Below are positions 1 through 9,853 of a stretch of 64,000 nucleotides of DNA, in pieces. Below the pieces are notes generated by a model. The model saw only the letters and a program-made list of their open reading frames with translations, did no database searches and was not told the origin of the DNA. Origin of the DNA: Limimaricola soesokkakensis (GTDB taxonomy: Bacteria; Pseudomonadota; Alphaproteobacteria; Rhodobacterales; Rhodobacteraceae); the NCBI RefSeq assembly GCF_900172345.1, contig NZ_FWFY01000003.1:372001-436000 (forward strand), in the 5' to 3' direction. The translations under genes and the position numbers were made by a program. Position 1 is the stretch's first letter; each line of letters starts with the position of its first letter.

Positions 1-245
1 CCGGTATCGTCGTGGCCGGGCTCTTCGCCTTCCTCGTGTCGTGGTCGCAATACATCCTGACGCTGACCATCGGCGGCGGCCGGGTGGTGACGCTGCCCTT
101 GCTGCTCTATGCGCAGGCGGGCGCGGGGCGCAACGATCAGGCCGGGGTGCTGGCGATGCTGAGCCTCGGCCCGGGCCTCGTGATCCTTGCCCTCGTGGCG
201 CGGCAGCTGACGGGGCGCGGCATGGCCATCGGAGGGACGCGGTGA
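1..245 (+). CDS. ABC transporter permease, C-terminal fragment
   Basis: The reading frame is open from the window edge to the TGA at 243-245, so only the last roughly 80 residues of an inner-membrane permease are present. Hydrophobic segments are visible around the GLFAFLVSWSQYILTLTIGGG stretch and the final LSLGPGLVILALV helix, as in the last two helices of binding-protein-dependent permeases of the polyamine/thiamine/iron type. Its stop overlaps the GTG start of the ATPase gene that follows, so the two are translationally coupled parts of one importer. The substrate cannot be told from this fragment. Confidence 0.8.
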   Translation, partial: GIVVAGLFAFLVSWSQYILTLTIGGGRVVTLPLLLYAQAGAGRNDQAGVLAMLSLGPGLVILALVARQLTGRGMAIGGTR

Positions 246-1279
246 CGCGACTGACGCTCAACGACCTGCATCTGCGCCATCCGGGCGCGGAGCGCCCGGC
301 GCTCGACGCGCTCTCGCTCGAGGTGGGGAACGGCGAGATGCTGGCCCTGCTCGGCCCCTCGGGCTGCGGCAAGACCACGGCGCTGCGCGTCGTCGCCGGT
401 CTGATCGCGCCGGATGCGGGCGAGGTCCGCTTCGACGGGGTCTCGGTCGGGCATCTGCCGCCCGAGCGGCGCGAGGCGGTGCTGGTGTTCCAGTCGGGGC
501 AGCTCTTCGCGCATATGGACGTGGCCGCCAATGTCGGCTTCGGCCTCAGGATGCAGCGACGCCCGAAGCGAGAGATCGCTCGGCGCGTGGCCGAGGGGCT
601 GGAACAGGTCCAGCTCGGCGATCTCGGCCATCGCCGCCCGCACGAGCTGTCGGGCGGGCAGCGGCAGCGGGTGGCGCTGGCCCGCGCGCTGGTCCTCAAG
701 CCCGGCCTGCTGCTGCTCGACGAGCCGCTGTCGTCGCTCGACGCGCATCTGCGCACCGAGATGCGGGCGCTGATCCGGCGGCTGCAGCGCGAGACCGGAA
801 TCACCACGCTGGTCGTCACCCATGATCAGGAGGAGGCGGCGGTGCTGGGCGACCGGGTCGCCTTGATGCTGGGTGGCCGCATCCACCAGATCGGTGCGGG
901 GGCGACGCTGTGGAACCGGCCCGCCGATCTCGAGGTGGCGCGGTTCTTTGGCGGCTGCAACTTCATCCCCGGCCGTTCCTCGGGCGGCGCGTTCGATTGC
1001 GCGCTGGGGCAGCTGGCGCTGCCCCATGCCGCGCCCGCGGGGGCGGGCTGCCTGACGCTGCGCCCCGAGGCAATCGAGACCGGCGAGGGCGAGAACGCGG
1101 TGACCCTGCGGGTGATCGAAACCCGCTTCGAGGGGCTGCTCACCCGGATTACCGCCGAGGTCGCGGGGCTCAGGCTCGAGGCGCTGATGCGGGCGGGCGC
1201 CGCGCGCGGCGCCACGCCGGGGCAGGACATCCGCTGGCGGCTCCCGCGCGAGGCGCTGTGGGTGCTGCCCGGCGTCTGA
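242..1279 (+). CDS. ABC transporter ATP-binding protein (polyamine/thiamine/iron-type importer)
   Basis: Cytoplasmic ATPase of an importer, 345 aa. Visible motifs: Walker A GPSGCGKTT (about residues 38-46), signature LSGGQRQRV (136-144), Walker B LLLLDEP (156-162) and the switch histidine in VVTHDQEEA (near 194). After the nucleotide-binding domain there is a C-terminal extension of about 110 residues with the TLRPEAI motif typical of TOBE-domain proteins of the PotA/FbpC/ThiQ group. The GTG start at 242 is chosen because it overlaps the permease stop (GTGA); an open extension upstream to 41 reads as a shadow of the permease. The substrate (polyamine, thiamine or ferric iron) is undetermined. 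Confidence 0.9.
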   Translation: MTRLTLNDLHLRHPGAERPALDALSLEVGNGEMLALLGPSGCGKTTALRVVAGLIAPDAGEVRFDGVSVGHLPPERREAVLVFQSGQLFAHMDVAANVGFGLRMQRRPKREIARRVAEGLEQVQLGDLGHRRPHELSGGQRQRVALARALVLKPGLLLLDEPLSSLDAHLRTEMRALIRRLQRETGITTLVVTHDQEEAAVLGDRVALMLGGRIHQIGAGATLWNRPADLEVARFFGGCNFIPGRSSGGAFDCALGQLALPHAAPAGAGCLTLRPEAIETGEGENAVTLRVIETRFEGLLTRITAEVAGLRLEALMRAGAARGATPGQDIRWRLPREALWVLPGV

Positions 1280-1387
1280 GCCTTCCCGCGCGGGACAGAC
1301 ACATTGCCGCACGACCAAGTGAGAGCCGGGCTGGTGACGCCCCGGGCGGCGGCTGATAGCCTCGCCGGACCAAAGGAGTTTTTTTCC

Positions 1388-2143
1388 ATGTTCTCAGCCG
1401 AGATGATCCTCGACGCGACGCTTCTCCCCGCGATGATGATCGCGCTGACGGCGGGGCTCCTGTCCTTCCTCAGCCCCTGCGTGCTGCCGATCGTTCCGCC
1501 CTATCTGGCCTATATGGGCGGGGTGTCGGTGACCGATCTCGCCGCTCCCGCGCGCGAGCGGCGCCGGGTGATGACGGCGGCGCTGTTCTTCGTGCTGGGG
1601 CTGTCGACGGTCTTCCTGCTGCTGGGGGTCGCATTCTCGGCGCTGGGACGCATGTTCCTGCAGTTCCAGGACTGGTTCAACATCATTGCCGGCATCACCA
1701 TCATGGTCTTCGGCGCGCATTTCACCGGCGTGATCCGCATTCCCTTCCTCGACCGCGAGGCGCGGATCTCGGGCGGCGACAGGGGCGGCTCGGCCTTCGG
1801 CGCCTATGTGCTTGGGCTCGCCTTCGCCTTTGGCTGGACGCCCTGCCTCGGCCCGATCCTCGGCACCATCCTCGGGCTGGCCGCGACCGAGGCCGAGGTG
1901 ACGCGCGGCGCGGCGCTGCTCGCGGTCTATGCCGCCGGGCTGGGCATCCCGTTCCTTCTGGTTGCGGCATTCTTTCCCAAGCTGACCGGCGCGATGTCGT
2001 GGATGAAGCGGCACATGGGGCGGATCGAGCGGACCTCGGGGCTGCTGCTATGGACCGTCGGCCTGATGATGCTCACCGGCCAGTTCTCCGATTTCAGCTT
2101 CTGGCTGCTCGAGACCTTTCCGGCGCTTGCGGCGCTCGGCTGA
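1388..2143 (+). CDS. ccdA: CcdA-type thiol:disulfide transmembrane transporter
   Basis: Inner-membrane protein of 251 aa that in its family passes reducing equivalents from cytoplasmic thioredoxin to periplasmic thiol proteins, chiefly for cytochrome c maturation. The two diagnostic cysteines are present in SPCVLP (Cys31) and WTPCLGP (Cys153), each at the start of a pseudo-symmetric three-helix repeat; about six membrane segments are visible. The start at 1388 follows an AAGGAG site about 10 bases upstream; an upstream in-frame ATG at 1304 lacks one and adds a non-hydrophobic extension. No cytochrome c biogenesis partner is adjacent here. Confidence 0.92.
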   Translation: MFSAEMILDATLLPAMMIALTAGLLSFLSPCVLPIVPPYLAYMGGVSVTDLAAPARERRRVMTAALFFVLGLSTVFLLLGVAFSALGRMFLQFQDWFNIIAGITIMVFGAHFTGVIRIPFLDREARISGGDRGGSAFGAYVLGLAFAFGWTPCLGPILGTILGLAATEAEVTRGAALLAVYAAGLGIPFLLVAAFFPKLTGAMSWMKRHMGRIERTSGLLLWTVGLMMLTGQFSDFSFWLLETFPALAALG

Positions 2144-2208
2144 GGCCCGGTTTCGGCCTTATGGCCGCCGGTTTCCTCGTCTAGTCTGGCACCATGACGG
2201 GAGGGGCC

Positions 2209-3438
2209 ATGGACGGATCGAGACCGGGACGGGTGCGCAGGCGGCGGGTTTTCTACATCCCCGGCTTCGACCCGATCCACCCGCGCCGCTACCGCGAACT
2301 CTATCGCCGCGAAGCCGCCGCGCAGGCGGCTGTCTCGGGCTTCGACCTGACCCTGTCGCCGGCGACCGGTCGCCGCTTCGGCTGGAATGTCGAGGCCCGG
2401 ATCGAGGGCTCCGAGCAGCGCGCCGAGTTCGAAGTGCTGGTCTGGTCGGACATCGTGCGCGAGCAGATGCAAGGCGGCGTTGCCGCGACCTATGCGCAGC
2501 TTCTCCGGACCGCATGGACCTACATAGCGAGCGGCGCGCTGCCGCGCCTGATGCGGCTCCGCAAGGGGCCTGTGATCGCCGCGCTCTATCCGGTGGTCAT
2601 GCTGCTTTTGCAGCTTGGCCTCGCGCTCGGGCTCGGGACGGTGATCGGCCGTCTCGCGGAGCGGCTCGTGACCGCCTCGGGGACGCCGTCGGCGCTCGTC
2701 TTCTGGCCCGTGCTGGTCCTGACGGCCTGGGGCGCGCTGCACTGGTTTCGTCGGAACGACCGCCGGTTCTTCGCCTATTACCTGATGCATGATTACGCCT
2801 TCGCCGCCCGCTGGCGCGGCGCCAATCCGGAAGCGCTCGAGAGGCGTCTGGCGCAGTTCGCCGATCGGATCGCGGCGGCGCTGCGCGAGGATGTCGACGA
2901 AGTTCTCGTGGTTGGGCATTCCTCGGGCGCGCATCTCGCCGTCTCGGTGCTGTCGGACCTGATCCGCGCGGGCCGGGTGCCCGCAGGCGGCCCGGCACTG
3001 GGGTTCTTGTCGCTGGGGCAGGTGGTGCCGATGATGTCCTTCCTGCCAGAGGCGCGCCGCCTGCGCGCCGATCTCGCCTATCTCTCGACCCGCGATGAGC
3101 TGACATGGCTCGACGTGACCGCCCCGGGCGACGGCTGCGCCTTCGCGCTGTGCGACCCGGTGGCGGTGTCGGGGGTGGCCCCCGAGGGGCAACGCTGGCC
3201 ACTGGTGGTCTCTGCGGCCTTCACCCGGACGCTGAGCCCGGCCCTCTGGCGCGAGTTGCGCTGGCGCTTCTTCCGGCTGCATTTCCAGTATCTCTGCGCC
3301 TTCGATCGTCCCGGCGATTACGACTATTTCCGTGTCACCGCCGGACCGCTGACGCTGGCGGCGCGCTTCGCAGAGCGTGCGCCGTCGCGCCAGGCGATCC
3401 GTAGGCCGCTCTCGCCCCATGTGACCACCGCCGCATGA
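2209..3438 (+). CDS. membrane-associated alpha/beta-hydrolase-like protein of unknown substrate
   Basis: Protein of about 409 aa. A hydrolase nucleophile elbow GHSSG lies in the segment VVGHSSGAHLAVSVL (Ser near residue 238), preceded by two hydrophobic segments (about 123-147 and 159-179) that could anchor it in the membrane. The N-terminus begins with a basic patch and FYIPGFDP, a beta-strand/oxyanion-loop-like opening. The start at 2209 has a good GGAGGGGCC site; an in-frame ATG at 2194 does not. The stop overlaps the P450 start by four bases (ATGA), so the two are almost certainly co-translated. A joint role in modifying a lipid or ester is inference only. Confidence 0.75.
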   Translation: MDGSRPGRVRRRRVFYIPGFDPIHPRRYRELYRREAAAQAAVSGFDLTLSPATGRRFGWNVEARIEGSEQRAEFEVLVWSDIVREQMQGGVAATYAQLLRTAWTYIASGALPRLMRLRKGPVIAALYPVVMLLLQLGLALGLGTVIGRLAERLVTASGTPSALVFWPVLVLTAWGALHWFRRNDRRFFAYYLMHDYAFAARWRGANPEALERRLAQFADRIAAALREDVDEVLVVGHSSGAHLAVSVLSDLIRAGRVPAGGPALGFLSLGQVVPMMSFLPEARRLRADLAYLSTRDELTWLDVTAPGDGCAFALCDPVAVSGVAPEGQRWPLVVSAAFTRTLSPALWRELRWRFFRLHFQYLCAFDRPGDYDYFRVTAGPLTLAARFAERAPSRQAIRRPLSPHVTTAA

Positions 3439-4793
3439 ACCCGCTGCCGCCCAAGCCCGTGCCCCGCGCGCCGCGCGTGTCGCTCTGGCGGCACCTGAAG
3501 CTGTTTCGTGCCGATATCCTCTCGGCCCAGCCGGCCCGGCTCTACCGCGCCTGGATGGCGGAGTTTCGCACCCCGTTCTTCCGGTCGGTTCTGATCAACG
3601 ATCCGGCGCTGCTGCGGCTGGTGCTGAAGGAGCGGCCGCGCGATTTCCCGAAATCAGAACGGATCGGCGCGGGTCTGCGACCGTTGCTCGGCGCTTCGGT
3701 GTTTCTCACCAATGGCGCGACATGGGAACGACAGCGGCGGATTATCGATCCGGCCTTCGAGGGCGGTCGGCTGAAGGAGAGCTTTGGCGCCATGCAGGCG
3801 GCAGGTACGGCAGCAGTGGCGCGGATGGCACCTTTGGCCGACGGGCGTGCGGTCGAGATCGAGGAACAGGCAAGCCATGCCGCCGCAGACGTGATCTTTC
3901 GCACGCTGTTCTCGCTGCCGATCGAGCACGAGACGGCCCGGGCCACCTACCAGTCCTTCCACGCGCATCAGCGCAGCCAGCCCTTGCTGAATCTGGCCGC
4001 TTTCGTGAAGGGGCCTGCCTGGATGCCGCGGCTGCATTCGCGCGAAACCCGGGCCACCGCGCAGCGCATCAGGGCGCTGATCGCCGGGCTGGTCGAGATG
4101 AGGGCGGCGGAAATCACGGCAGGCACGGCACCGCGCGATCTCGCGACCAAGATCATGACCACGCCGGATCCTGAAACCGGCGCGCGTTTCTCGCGCGAAG
4201 AGATGGTCGACCAGGTGGCGATCTTCTTCCTGGCGGGGCACGAAACCAGCGCGGCCAGCCTGGCCTGGACGCTCTACCTGCTCGCCACGCATCCCCGGAT
4301 TCAAGACCGCGCTGCCGCCGAGGCACGAGGTTTTTCCGGTGCGTTCTCCGGGCTTTCCGGATTGCAGCTCATACGAGACTGCACGCGAGAAGCGCTGCGC
4401 CTTTACCCGCCGGTGCCGATGATGGTGCGCGAGACTCTCAGGCCCGAGCGCTTCCGGGACCGATCACTGCGGCGAGGCACGCAGGTGGTGCTGTCGCCTT
4501 GGCACCTGCATCGGCACGAGCGGTTCTGGGAAAACCCGAATCATTTCGATCCGGATCGCTGGGGCCGGGCCGAGACGAAGGAAAGCATGCGCTGTGCCTA
4601 CATGCCTTTCAGTGCGGGGCCGCGGGTCTGCCCCGGTGCGGGCTTCGCGATGGCCGAAGCGGCCGTGCTGTTGGCGGCGCTGCTGTCGCGCTACCGCTTC
4701 GAGGCGGTCGAGGGCGATGCGCCCGTGCCGGTGGCGCATCTGACGGTGCGCTCCAGGGGTGGTATCCGGTTGCGGGTGACGGAACGCGGCTAG
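3435..4793 (+). CDS. cytochrome P450 monooxygenase
   Basis: Soluble haem-thiolate monooxygenase of 452 aa. All core P450 motifs are visible: oxygen-activation I-helix FFLAGHETSAASLAW (AGHET at about 267-271), the K-helix ExxR in EALR (319-322) with the following LYPPVPM, and the haem-binding loop FSAGPRVCPG with the proximal Cys at about 399. The sequence between the heme loop and the C-terminus is of normal length, so the enzyme looks intact. It overlaps the upstream hydrolase-like gene by four bases. No ferredoxin or reductase partner is nearby, so redox partners must be encoded elsewhere. The substrate is unknown. Confidence 0.95.
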   Translation: MNPLPPKPVPRAPRVSLWRHLKLFRADILSAQPARLYRAWMAEFRTPFFRSVLINDPALLRLVLKERPRDFPKSERIGAGLRPLLGASVFLTNGATWERQRRIIDPAFEGGRLKESFGAMQAAGTAAVARMAPLADGRAVEIEEQASHAAADVIFRTLFSLPIEHETARATYQSFHAHQRSQPLLNLAAFVKGPAWMPRLHSRETRATAQRIRALIAGLVEMRAAEITAGTAPRDLATKIMTTPDPETGARFSREEMVDQVAIFFLAGHETSAASLAWTLYLLATHPRIQDRAAAEARGFSGAFSGLSGLQLIRDCTREALRLYPPVPMMVRETLRPERFRDRSLRRGTQVVLSPWHLHRHERFWENPNHFDPDRWGRAETKESMRCAYMPFSAGPRVCPGAGFAMAEAAVLLAALLSRYRFEAVEGDAPVPVAHLTVRSRGGIRLRVTERG

Positions 4794-4838
4794 CCGGAAC
4801 CTTTGCAGGTTCCGGACCGAATTCTGCAAAGAATTCGG
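4794..4838. terminator. tandem hairpins between convergent genes, loops mutually complementary
   Basis: Two perfect 8-bp stems sit one base apart: 4794-4815 (CCGGAACC ... GGTTCCGG, loop TTTGCA) and 4817-4838 (CCGAATTC ... GAATTCGG, loop TGCAAA). They fill the 46-base gap between the P450 stop and the stop of the convergent minus-strand gene, so they probably act as a bidirectional terminator. The two six-base loops are exact reverse complements of each other, so they could pair with one another. Neither hairpin is followed by a clear T-run. Confidence 0.7.
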
Positions 4839-4839
4839 A

Positions 4840-5070
4840 TCACAAGACCCGCCGGATCGGGTCGCGATTGCAGAAGATCACGAATTGGCCCGAATTCTCG
4901 ACCACCGAAAAGCCGCGCCGGCGCATCTCCGAAGGGAACGCTTCGCGCCCGACATAGCGCTCCACGTCCCGGATCTTGCGACGCAATACGCCACCTTGCA
5001 CGGCGCTTCTGGCGCTGAACATGTGGGTGAGCCAGGCTTCCGGCGACAGAGGGGCAGGGGCGCGACGCAT
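4840..5070 (-). CDS. small conserved protein, function unknown
   Basis: Predicted 76 aa, with a conserved-looking core (GVLRRKIRDVERYVGREAF, then SVVENSGQFVIFCN and a final RDPIRRVL). I recall similar short proteins from Rhodobacterales genomes, sometimes mislabelled as phosphoribosylanthranilate isomerase; nothing in this short sequence supports that enzyme. The start is uncertain: an AGGA lies directly against the ATG at 5070 and an internal Met in LTHMF is possible. It is the last member of the fumC minus-strand cluster, 23 bases after the ribbon-helix-helix gene. Confidence 0.65.
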   Translation of the reverse strand: MRRAPAPLSPEAWLTHMFSARSAVQGGVLRRKIRDVERYVGREAFPSEMRRRGFSVVENSGQFVIFCNRDPIRRVL

Positions 5071-5093
5071 TCCTGCATCTCGGCACGAAATGC

Positions 5094-5312
5094 CTAACGA
5101 TCCATGACCCGGCGCAGCACGAAGACCCGGATTGCCGAAGCGAGGCCGACATCGCCGCGCGCTTCGTCGATTTCGGCCGCAAGGCCGTTGATCGTGCGCT
5201 GCTCGCGGGCGGCGATGTCGCGGAAGGCGCGCCAGAAGGCGTCTTCCAGCGACACGCTGGTACGGTGTCCCCTGAGCGTCAGCGATCGCTTGACGGGTCG
5301 GCCGTCACTCAT
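5094..5312 (-). CDS. ribbon-helix-helix domain protein
   Basis: 72 aa. The order is a short basic beta-strand-like start (VKRSLTLRGHRTSVSLE), then two helices (EDAFWRAFRDIAAREQR and TINGLAAEIDEARG), which matches the compact ribbon-helix-helix fold of the RHH_4 type. Such proteins bind DNA as dimers, though targets for this subgroup are not established. It overlaps the DUF4169 gene by eight bases and so lies in the same transcript as fumC. A regulatory role is inferred from fold only. Confidence 0.75.
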   Translation of the reverse strand: MSDGRPVKRSLTLRGHRTSVSLEDAFWRAFRDIAAREQRTINGLAAEIDEARGDVGLASAIRVFVLRRVMDR

Positions 5313-5477
5313 CGTCGCGGCGATGCCCGTCGAGCCGCTTCGCCGCCGCCTCGGCCTCGGCCGCGTCGCGAGTCTTTTCGGCCTTGCTGCGGCCGAACTT
5401 CGCGGCGTTGGCGTCGGCGCGGGCCTTCTTCTCGGCCCGCGCCTTTTGCTTCCTGAACTGGTTCAGGTTCACCGGCT

Positions 5478-5481
<4 letters not shown>
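5305..5481 (-). CDS. DUF4169 family small basic protein
   Basis: 58 aa, very rich in Lys, Arg and Ala, starting [20 protein letters not shown], a sequence I recognise as the DUF4169 family of alphaproteobacteria; function unknown. The rest is one long charged helix ([17 protein letters not shown]). The start ATG at 5479-5481 overlaps the fumC stop (ATGA), and the 3' end overlaps the next gene. Translational coupling to fumC is the clearest information about it. Confidence 0.75.
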
Positions 5482-6878
<1,397 letters not shown>

Positions 6879-6963
6879 CGCGATCTCCCTGGTATGCCGT
6901 CGCATGCCATCTACCGCGTGGGCCGCCTCCGGGGCAATTGCCAAATCGCCGCCGGCCAGATGC

Positions 6964-7455
6964 TCAGGACTTGCGGAAGCTGTCGAGACTGACGACCTGC
7001 GCGGCGCCTTTCTTCGGCGCCTCGTCATCATCCTCTGGCTCGGCCATCTCCTGCATCGGCGCCTCCTCGTCGGCGTCCTCCTCGTCATCGTCCTGGTTCT
7101 CGAAGCGCAGGCCGAACTCGACCGAGGGGTCGACGAAGGTGCGGATCGCGTCGAAGGGGATGTAAAGCGGTTCGGGGCTGTCGCCGAAATTGAGCGTGAC
7201 CGAGAATCCCTCGTCGGTGACGGTGAGATTGTCGAACCAGTGCTGGATCACGATGGTCATTTCGCCCGGGTAGCGGTCCGAAAGCCAGTCCGCGATCTCC
7301 ACGTCGGGATGCATGGTATCGAAGGTGATGAAGAAGTGGTGCTTTCCGGGCAGGCCTTCCGCGGCCACCCGCGTCAGCACCTGTTGGATCAGCCCGCGCA
7401 TCGCCCGATGCATGAGGTTTCCGTAGTCGATCGAGCGGTTGGCAGGCCGGGTCAC
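6964..7455 (-). CDS. SspB-type ClpXP adaptor (alphaproteobacterial form)
   Basis: 163 aa. The N-terminal about 110 residues ([19 protein letters not shown] ... HHFFITFDT ... [20 protein letters not shown]) match the SspB substrate-binding domain. A highly acidic linker ([11 protein letters not shown]) follows, and a short C-terminal tail ([13 protein letters not shown]) fits the ClpX-binding region. In this family the protein delivers ssrA-tagged polypeptides to ClpXP. The ssrA gene lies less than 1 kb away, a suggestive but probably incidental proximity. Its promoter appears to lie just upstream of 7455. Confidence 0.88.
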   Translation of the reverse strand: MTRPANRSIDYGNLMHRAMRGLIQQVLTRVAAEGLPGKHHFFITFDTMHPDVEIADWLSDRYPGEMTIVIQHWFDNLTVTDEGFSVTLNFGDSPEPLYIPFDAIRTFVDPSVEFGLRFENQDDDEEDADEEAPMQEMAEPEDDDEAPKKGAAQVVSLDSFRKS

Positions 7456-7523
7456 GTCGCGTCATCCTTTCGCAGTCCGGGCAAGCATAAGGGATTCGAG
7501 GCCGGATGAAAGGGGGCAAGGGG

Positions 7524-8198
7524 TCAGGGCGGGTCGGCACGGCCCATCACCCGCACCAGTTCCCGGCGCAGCTTCATCCGGATCGCCTCGGGATATTCGC
7601 GATGCCCGCGCGCGGTGAGCACAAAGCCGTCGCGGGTCGCGACGCGGCTGCGGTAGAAACCGGTGATCGCGAGGCCGAGGCTTTCGATGGCAAGCCCGTT
7701 GATCGTCACCCCCATCGCCTCGGCCCGGCGCTGCGGCCCGCCAACATCGCCGCCGTCATTTGGGGTGCCGTCGCCAGAGACGTCGATCACCCTACGATGG
7801 CAATCGGGGGCGCGCTCCATCAGATGCAGCGCCGCCGACAGCGCCTCGGCCGGGGCGGTGCCGCCCATCACGAAGGCGCGCGGCGTGGCGCGGATCTCGG
7901 CGGCAAGCCGCGACAGCGCCGCATGGTCGGGCGGTTGGCGCCAATCGCTGGTGACGCGCTGCTGTGACGAGTCCGACCATTGCAGCACCGCCAGCGCAAC
8001 TTGGCCCGTGAGCACCGCCTCGATCACCACCGGATCTTCGAGCGCGTCGGCCAGCCCATCGACCTGCAGCCGGTATTCGGCCTCGTCCACCGAATTGGAC
8101 ACATCCATCGCGAGCAGCAGCGCGGTGTCGCAGGCTCGCGCCGAGGCAGGCCAGGACAAGCAGGCGAGGGCGAGAGCAAGAAGCGGAAGCCGGGCCAT
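7524..8198 (-). CDS. DUF1194 protein, exported von Willebrand A-like
   Basis: 224 aa with a clear signal peptide (LPLLALALACLSWPASARA) followed by CDTALLLAMDVSNSVDEAEY. The DVSNS element resembles the DxSxS metal-ion site of von Willebrand A domains, and VIDVSGDGTPNDGG supplies the later strand. This arrangement is the DUF1194 family of alphaproteobacteria. Function is unknown; a periplasmic binding or scaffold role is inferred. It is alone on its transcript, as far as can be seen. Confidence 0.8.
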   Translation of the reverse strand: MARLPLLALALACLSWPASARACDTALLLAMDVSNSVDEAEYRLQVDGLADALEDPVVIEAVLTGQVALAVLQWSDSSQQRVTSDWRQPPDHAALSRLAAEIRATPRAFVMGGTAPAEALSAALHLMERAPDCHRRVIDVSGDGTPNDGGDVGGPQRRAEAMGVTINGLAIESLGLAITGFYRSRVATRDGFVLTARGHREYPEAIRMKLRRELVRVMGRADPP

Positions 8199-8279
8199 GA
8201 CCCATGCTGCACCGGGCGATGCGGGCCGGGCAAGTCGCTTGGCGGCAGACCAATGAAATGAGCGGGAAAAGTGCAGGCT

Positions 8280-8590
8280 TCTGTTGCCAGGTGCCTGCGA
8301 ACCCCGCCTTACGCTGCTAGGCGCAAGGACTTAAGTTTCGGCAACCCGGACTGCTTAAGCAGCCAGAGCCATAGCCGGAGCACGGTTGTCGTTGGCAACT
8401 GTACAATTTTGGACCGATATCGGTGGTACCTCACCGAGACAAAGCCACCTCTTTACACGTTCGTCGATCCTGTTTCGGCCCCATCTGCCCCCAACGAGGG
8501 ATGTTTGGTGGAGCCGCCGGGTACCGCCCCCGGGTCCGATCCGCTTATTACAGGCGCGTTTATGTCCATAGTCCCCGAAGGAACATGGCG
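8280..8590 (-). ncRNA. ssrA: tmRNA, circularly permuted two-piece form
   Basis: On the minus strand an acceptor piece ends in CGGCTCC-A-CCA (CCA at 8506-8508) with a T-arm-like stem CCGGG/CCCGG. After a 23-base spacer, a coding piece begins GGGGCCGAAACAGG (5' G at 8482). The coding piece 5' GGGGCCG pairs with the acceptor CGGCTCC over seven bases with one G-U, forming the tRNA-like acceptor stem. The tag frame at 8355-8396 reads ANDNRAPAMALAA then stop, with the ALAA proteolysis end. This acceptor-first order is the alphaproteobacterial permuted gene. Outer ends are approximate; a TATATT -10-like element lies near 8592-8597. Confidence 0.93.
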
Positions 8591-8615
8591 AATATAGGGG
8601 GGCGGGCCCGGCTTG

Positions 8616-8646
8616 AAAAGGGGGCCGCGCGCGAAAGCGCGGCCCC
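8616..8646 (-). terminator. intrinsic terminator of the substrate-binding-protein gene
   Basis: A 10-bp perfect GC stem (8621-8630 with 8637-8646, loop GCGAAA) lies nine bases after the stop of the minus-strand gene. On the minus strand it is followed by CTTTTC. It separates that gene from the tmRNA. Confidence 0.8.
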
Positions 8647-8654
8647 ATCCCGGA

Positions 8655-9695
8655 TCAGAAGCCGGACTTGATCATCTCGAAGGTCTCGGCGTGCTGCTCG
8701 CGCAGCGCGTTCGAGATCGGCAGCTGCGCCAGCACCGGCACCTCGATCTGCTCGAGCCCCGAGGCAGTCAGCGTCGCCTCGTCGATCTCGCCCAGCGCCG
8801 CGGCGTTGGCCGAACCGAAGCCCGCCTCCAGAAGCGGCATCGCCGCCTCGGGGGCCAGCATCGCGTTGACGTAGTCATAGGCGAGATCCTCGTCGCCCGG
8901 CGCGTCCTTCATGTTGACATAGCCGCACAGCCATAGCGACGAGCCCTCCGCGGTCTCGCGCTGGAAGCCGATCGGGCGGCCTTCCTCGACCATGGTCGGA
9001 TAGGTCTCGTTCCAGGCCCAGCTCACCAGCACCTCGCCGGTGGCCATCAGCTGGCTCAGCTCGGCCGGGTCGGTCCAGTAGGTGCGCAGGTTCGGATGCA
9101 CCTCGCGCAGCCAGTTCGAGGCGGCCTCGAACTCGGCCTCGCCGGCCTCGGTCCAGTCCGTGGTGCCGGTGGCCAGATAGGCCAGCGCATAGGCGTCGTC
9201 GACATTGTCGGGCAGCGCCATGCGGCCCGCGTATTTCGGGTTCTTGAAGACCTCGAGCGAGGCCACGTCCTCCTCGACGACCTCGTCGGGATTGTAGGCG
9301 ATGGCGGTGGAGCCGAAATCGGTCGGGATGAAATAGACCTCTTCGGTTTCGCCGCCGACCTGCTGGCCAGTCAGGTTCTGGTCGAGCGTGTCCCAGGCCT
9401 CGATGCGCGACGTGTCCCAAGGCTCGATCAGCCCGCTCTCGGTCCATTTGGTGACCGATCCCGCGCAGATATGGGTGATGTCGGCCTGGAAACCGGCGCG
9501 CAGCTTCTGGAACGCCTCCTCCTCGTCGCCGAAGAAGGAATAGGTCGGCTCGCCATGCGCTTCGCCATAGGCGGGGTGGAAGGACGGCTCCTCGAAGCCC
9601 GGATAGTCGAGGATGGTGAGGCTGCCGTCCTGCGCGGCGGCGGCGGTGGCGAGGGCGGCGAGGGACGCGGCTCCGAGAAGGCGAGATAGGATCAT
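8655..9695 (-). CDS. ABC transporter periplasmic substrate-binding protein (polyamine-type)
   Basis: 346 aa with signal peptide MILSRLLGAASLAALATAAAAQ. The mature part starts SLTILDYPGFEEPSFHP and continues with FIPTDFGSTAIAYNPDEV and VSWAWNETY, the pattern of PotD/PotF-like extracytoplasmic binding proteins. The start at 9695 has a TGGAGCG site; the open frame continues upstream but without a signal. No permease or ATPase genes flank it. The truncated importer at the window start may or may not be its partner. Ligand unassigned. Confidence 0.85.
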   Translation of the reverse strand: MILSRLLGAASLAALATAAAAQDGSLTILDYPGFEEPSFHPAYGEAHGEPTYSFFGDEEEAFQKLRAGFQADITHICAGSVTKWTESGLIEPWDTSRIEAWDTLDQNLTGQQVGGETEEVYFIPTDFGSTAIAYNPDEVVEEDVASLEVFKNPKYAGRMALPDNVDDAYALAYLATGTTDWTEAGEAEFEAASNWLREVHPNLRTYWTDPAELSQLMATGEVLVSWAWNETYPTMVEEGRPIGFQRETAEGSSLWLCGYVNMKDAPGDEDLAYDYVNAMLAPEAAMPLLEAGFGSANAAALGEIDEATLTASGLEQIEVPVLAQLPISNALREQHAETFEMIKSGF

Positions 9696-9853
9696 GCAAT
9701 CGCTCCAGTTGGTTGCGCGGCTCCCGCGCATCTGCCGAAGCCTAGAAGCGGCCCCTCGCCGCATCAAGAGCGTTGCGTGCCCCGGTGATTGCGCCGTGCC
9801 GCGCGACATGCATTCATGCCCGCGACGACAATGCGGCCCGAGGGAGGATTCCG

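Noticed and set aside
4840-5070. Phosphoribosylanthranilate isomerase
   Set aside because: That label is attached to similar short proteins, but 76 residues cannot form the TIM barrel and no TrpF motif is present.
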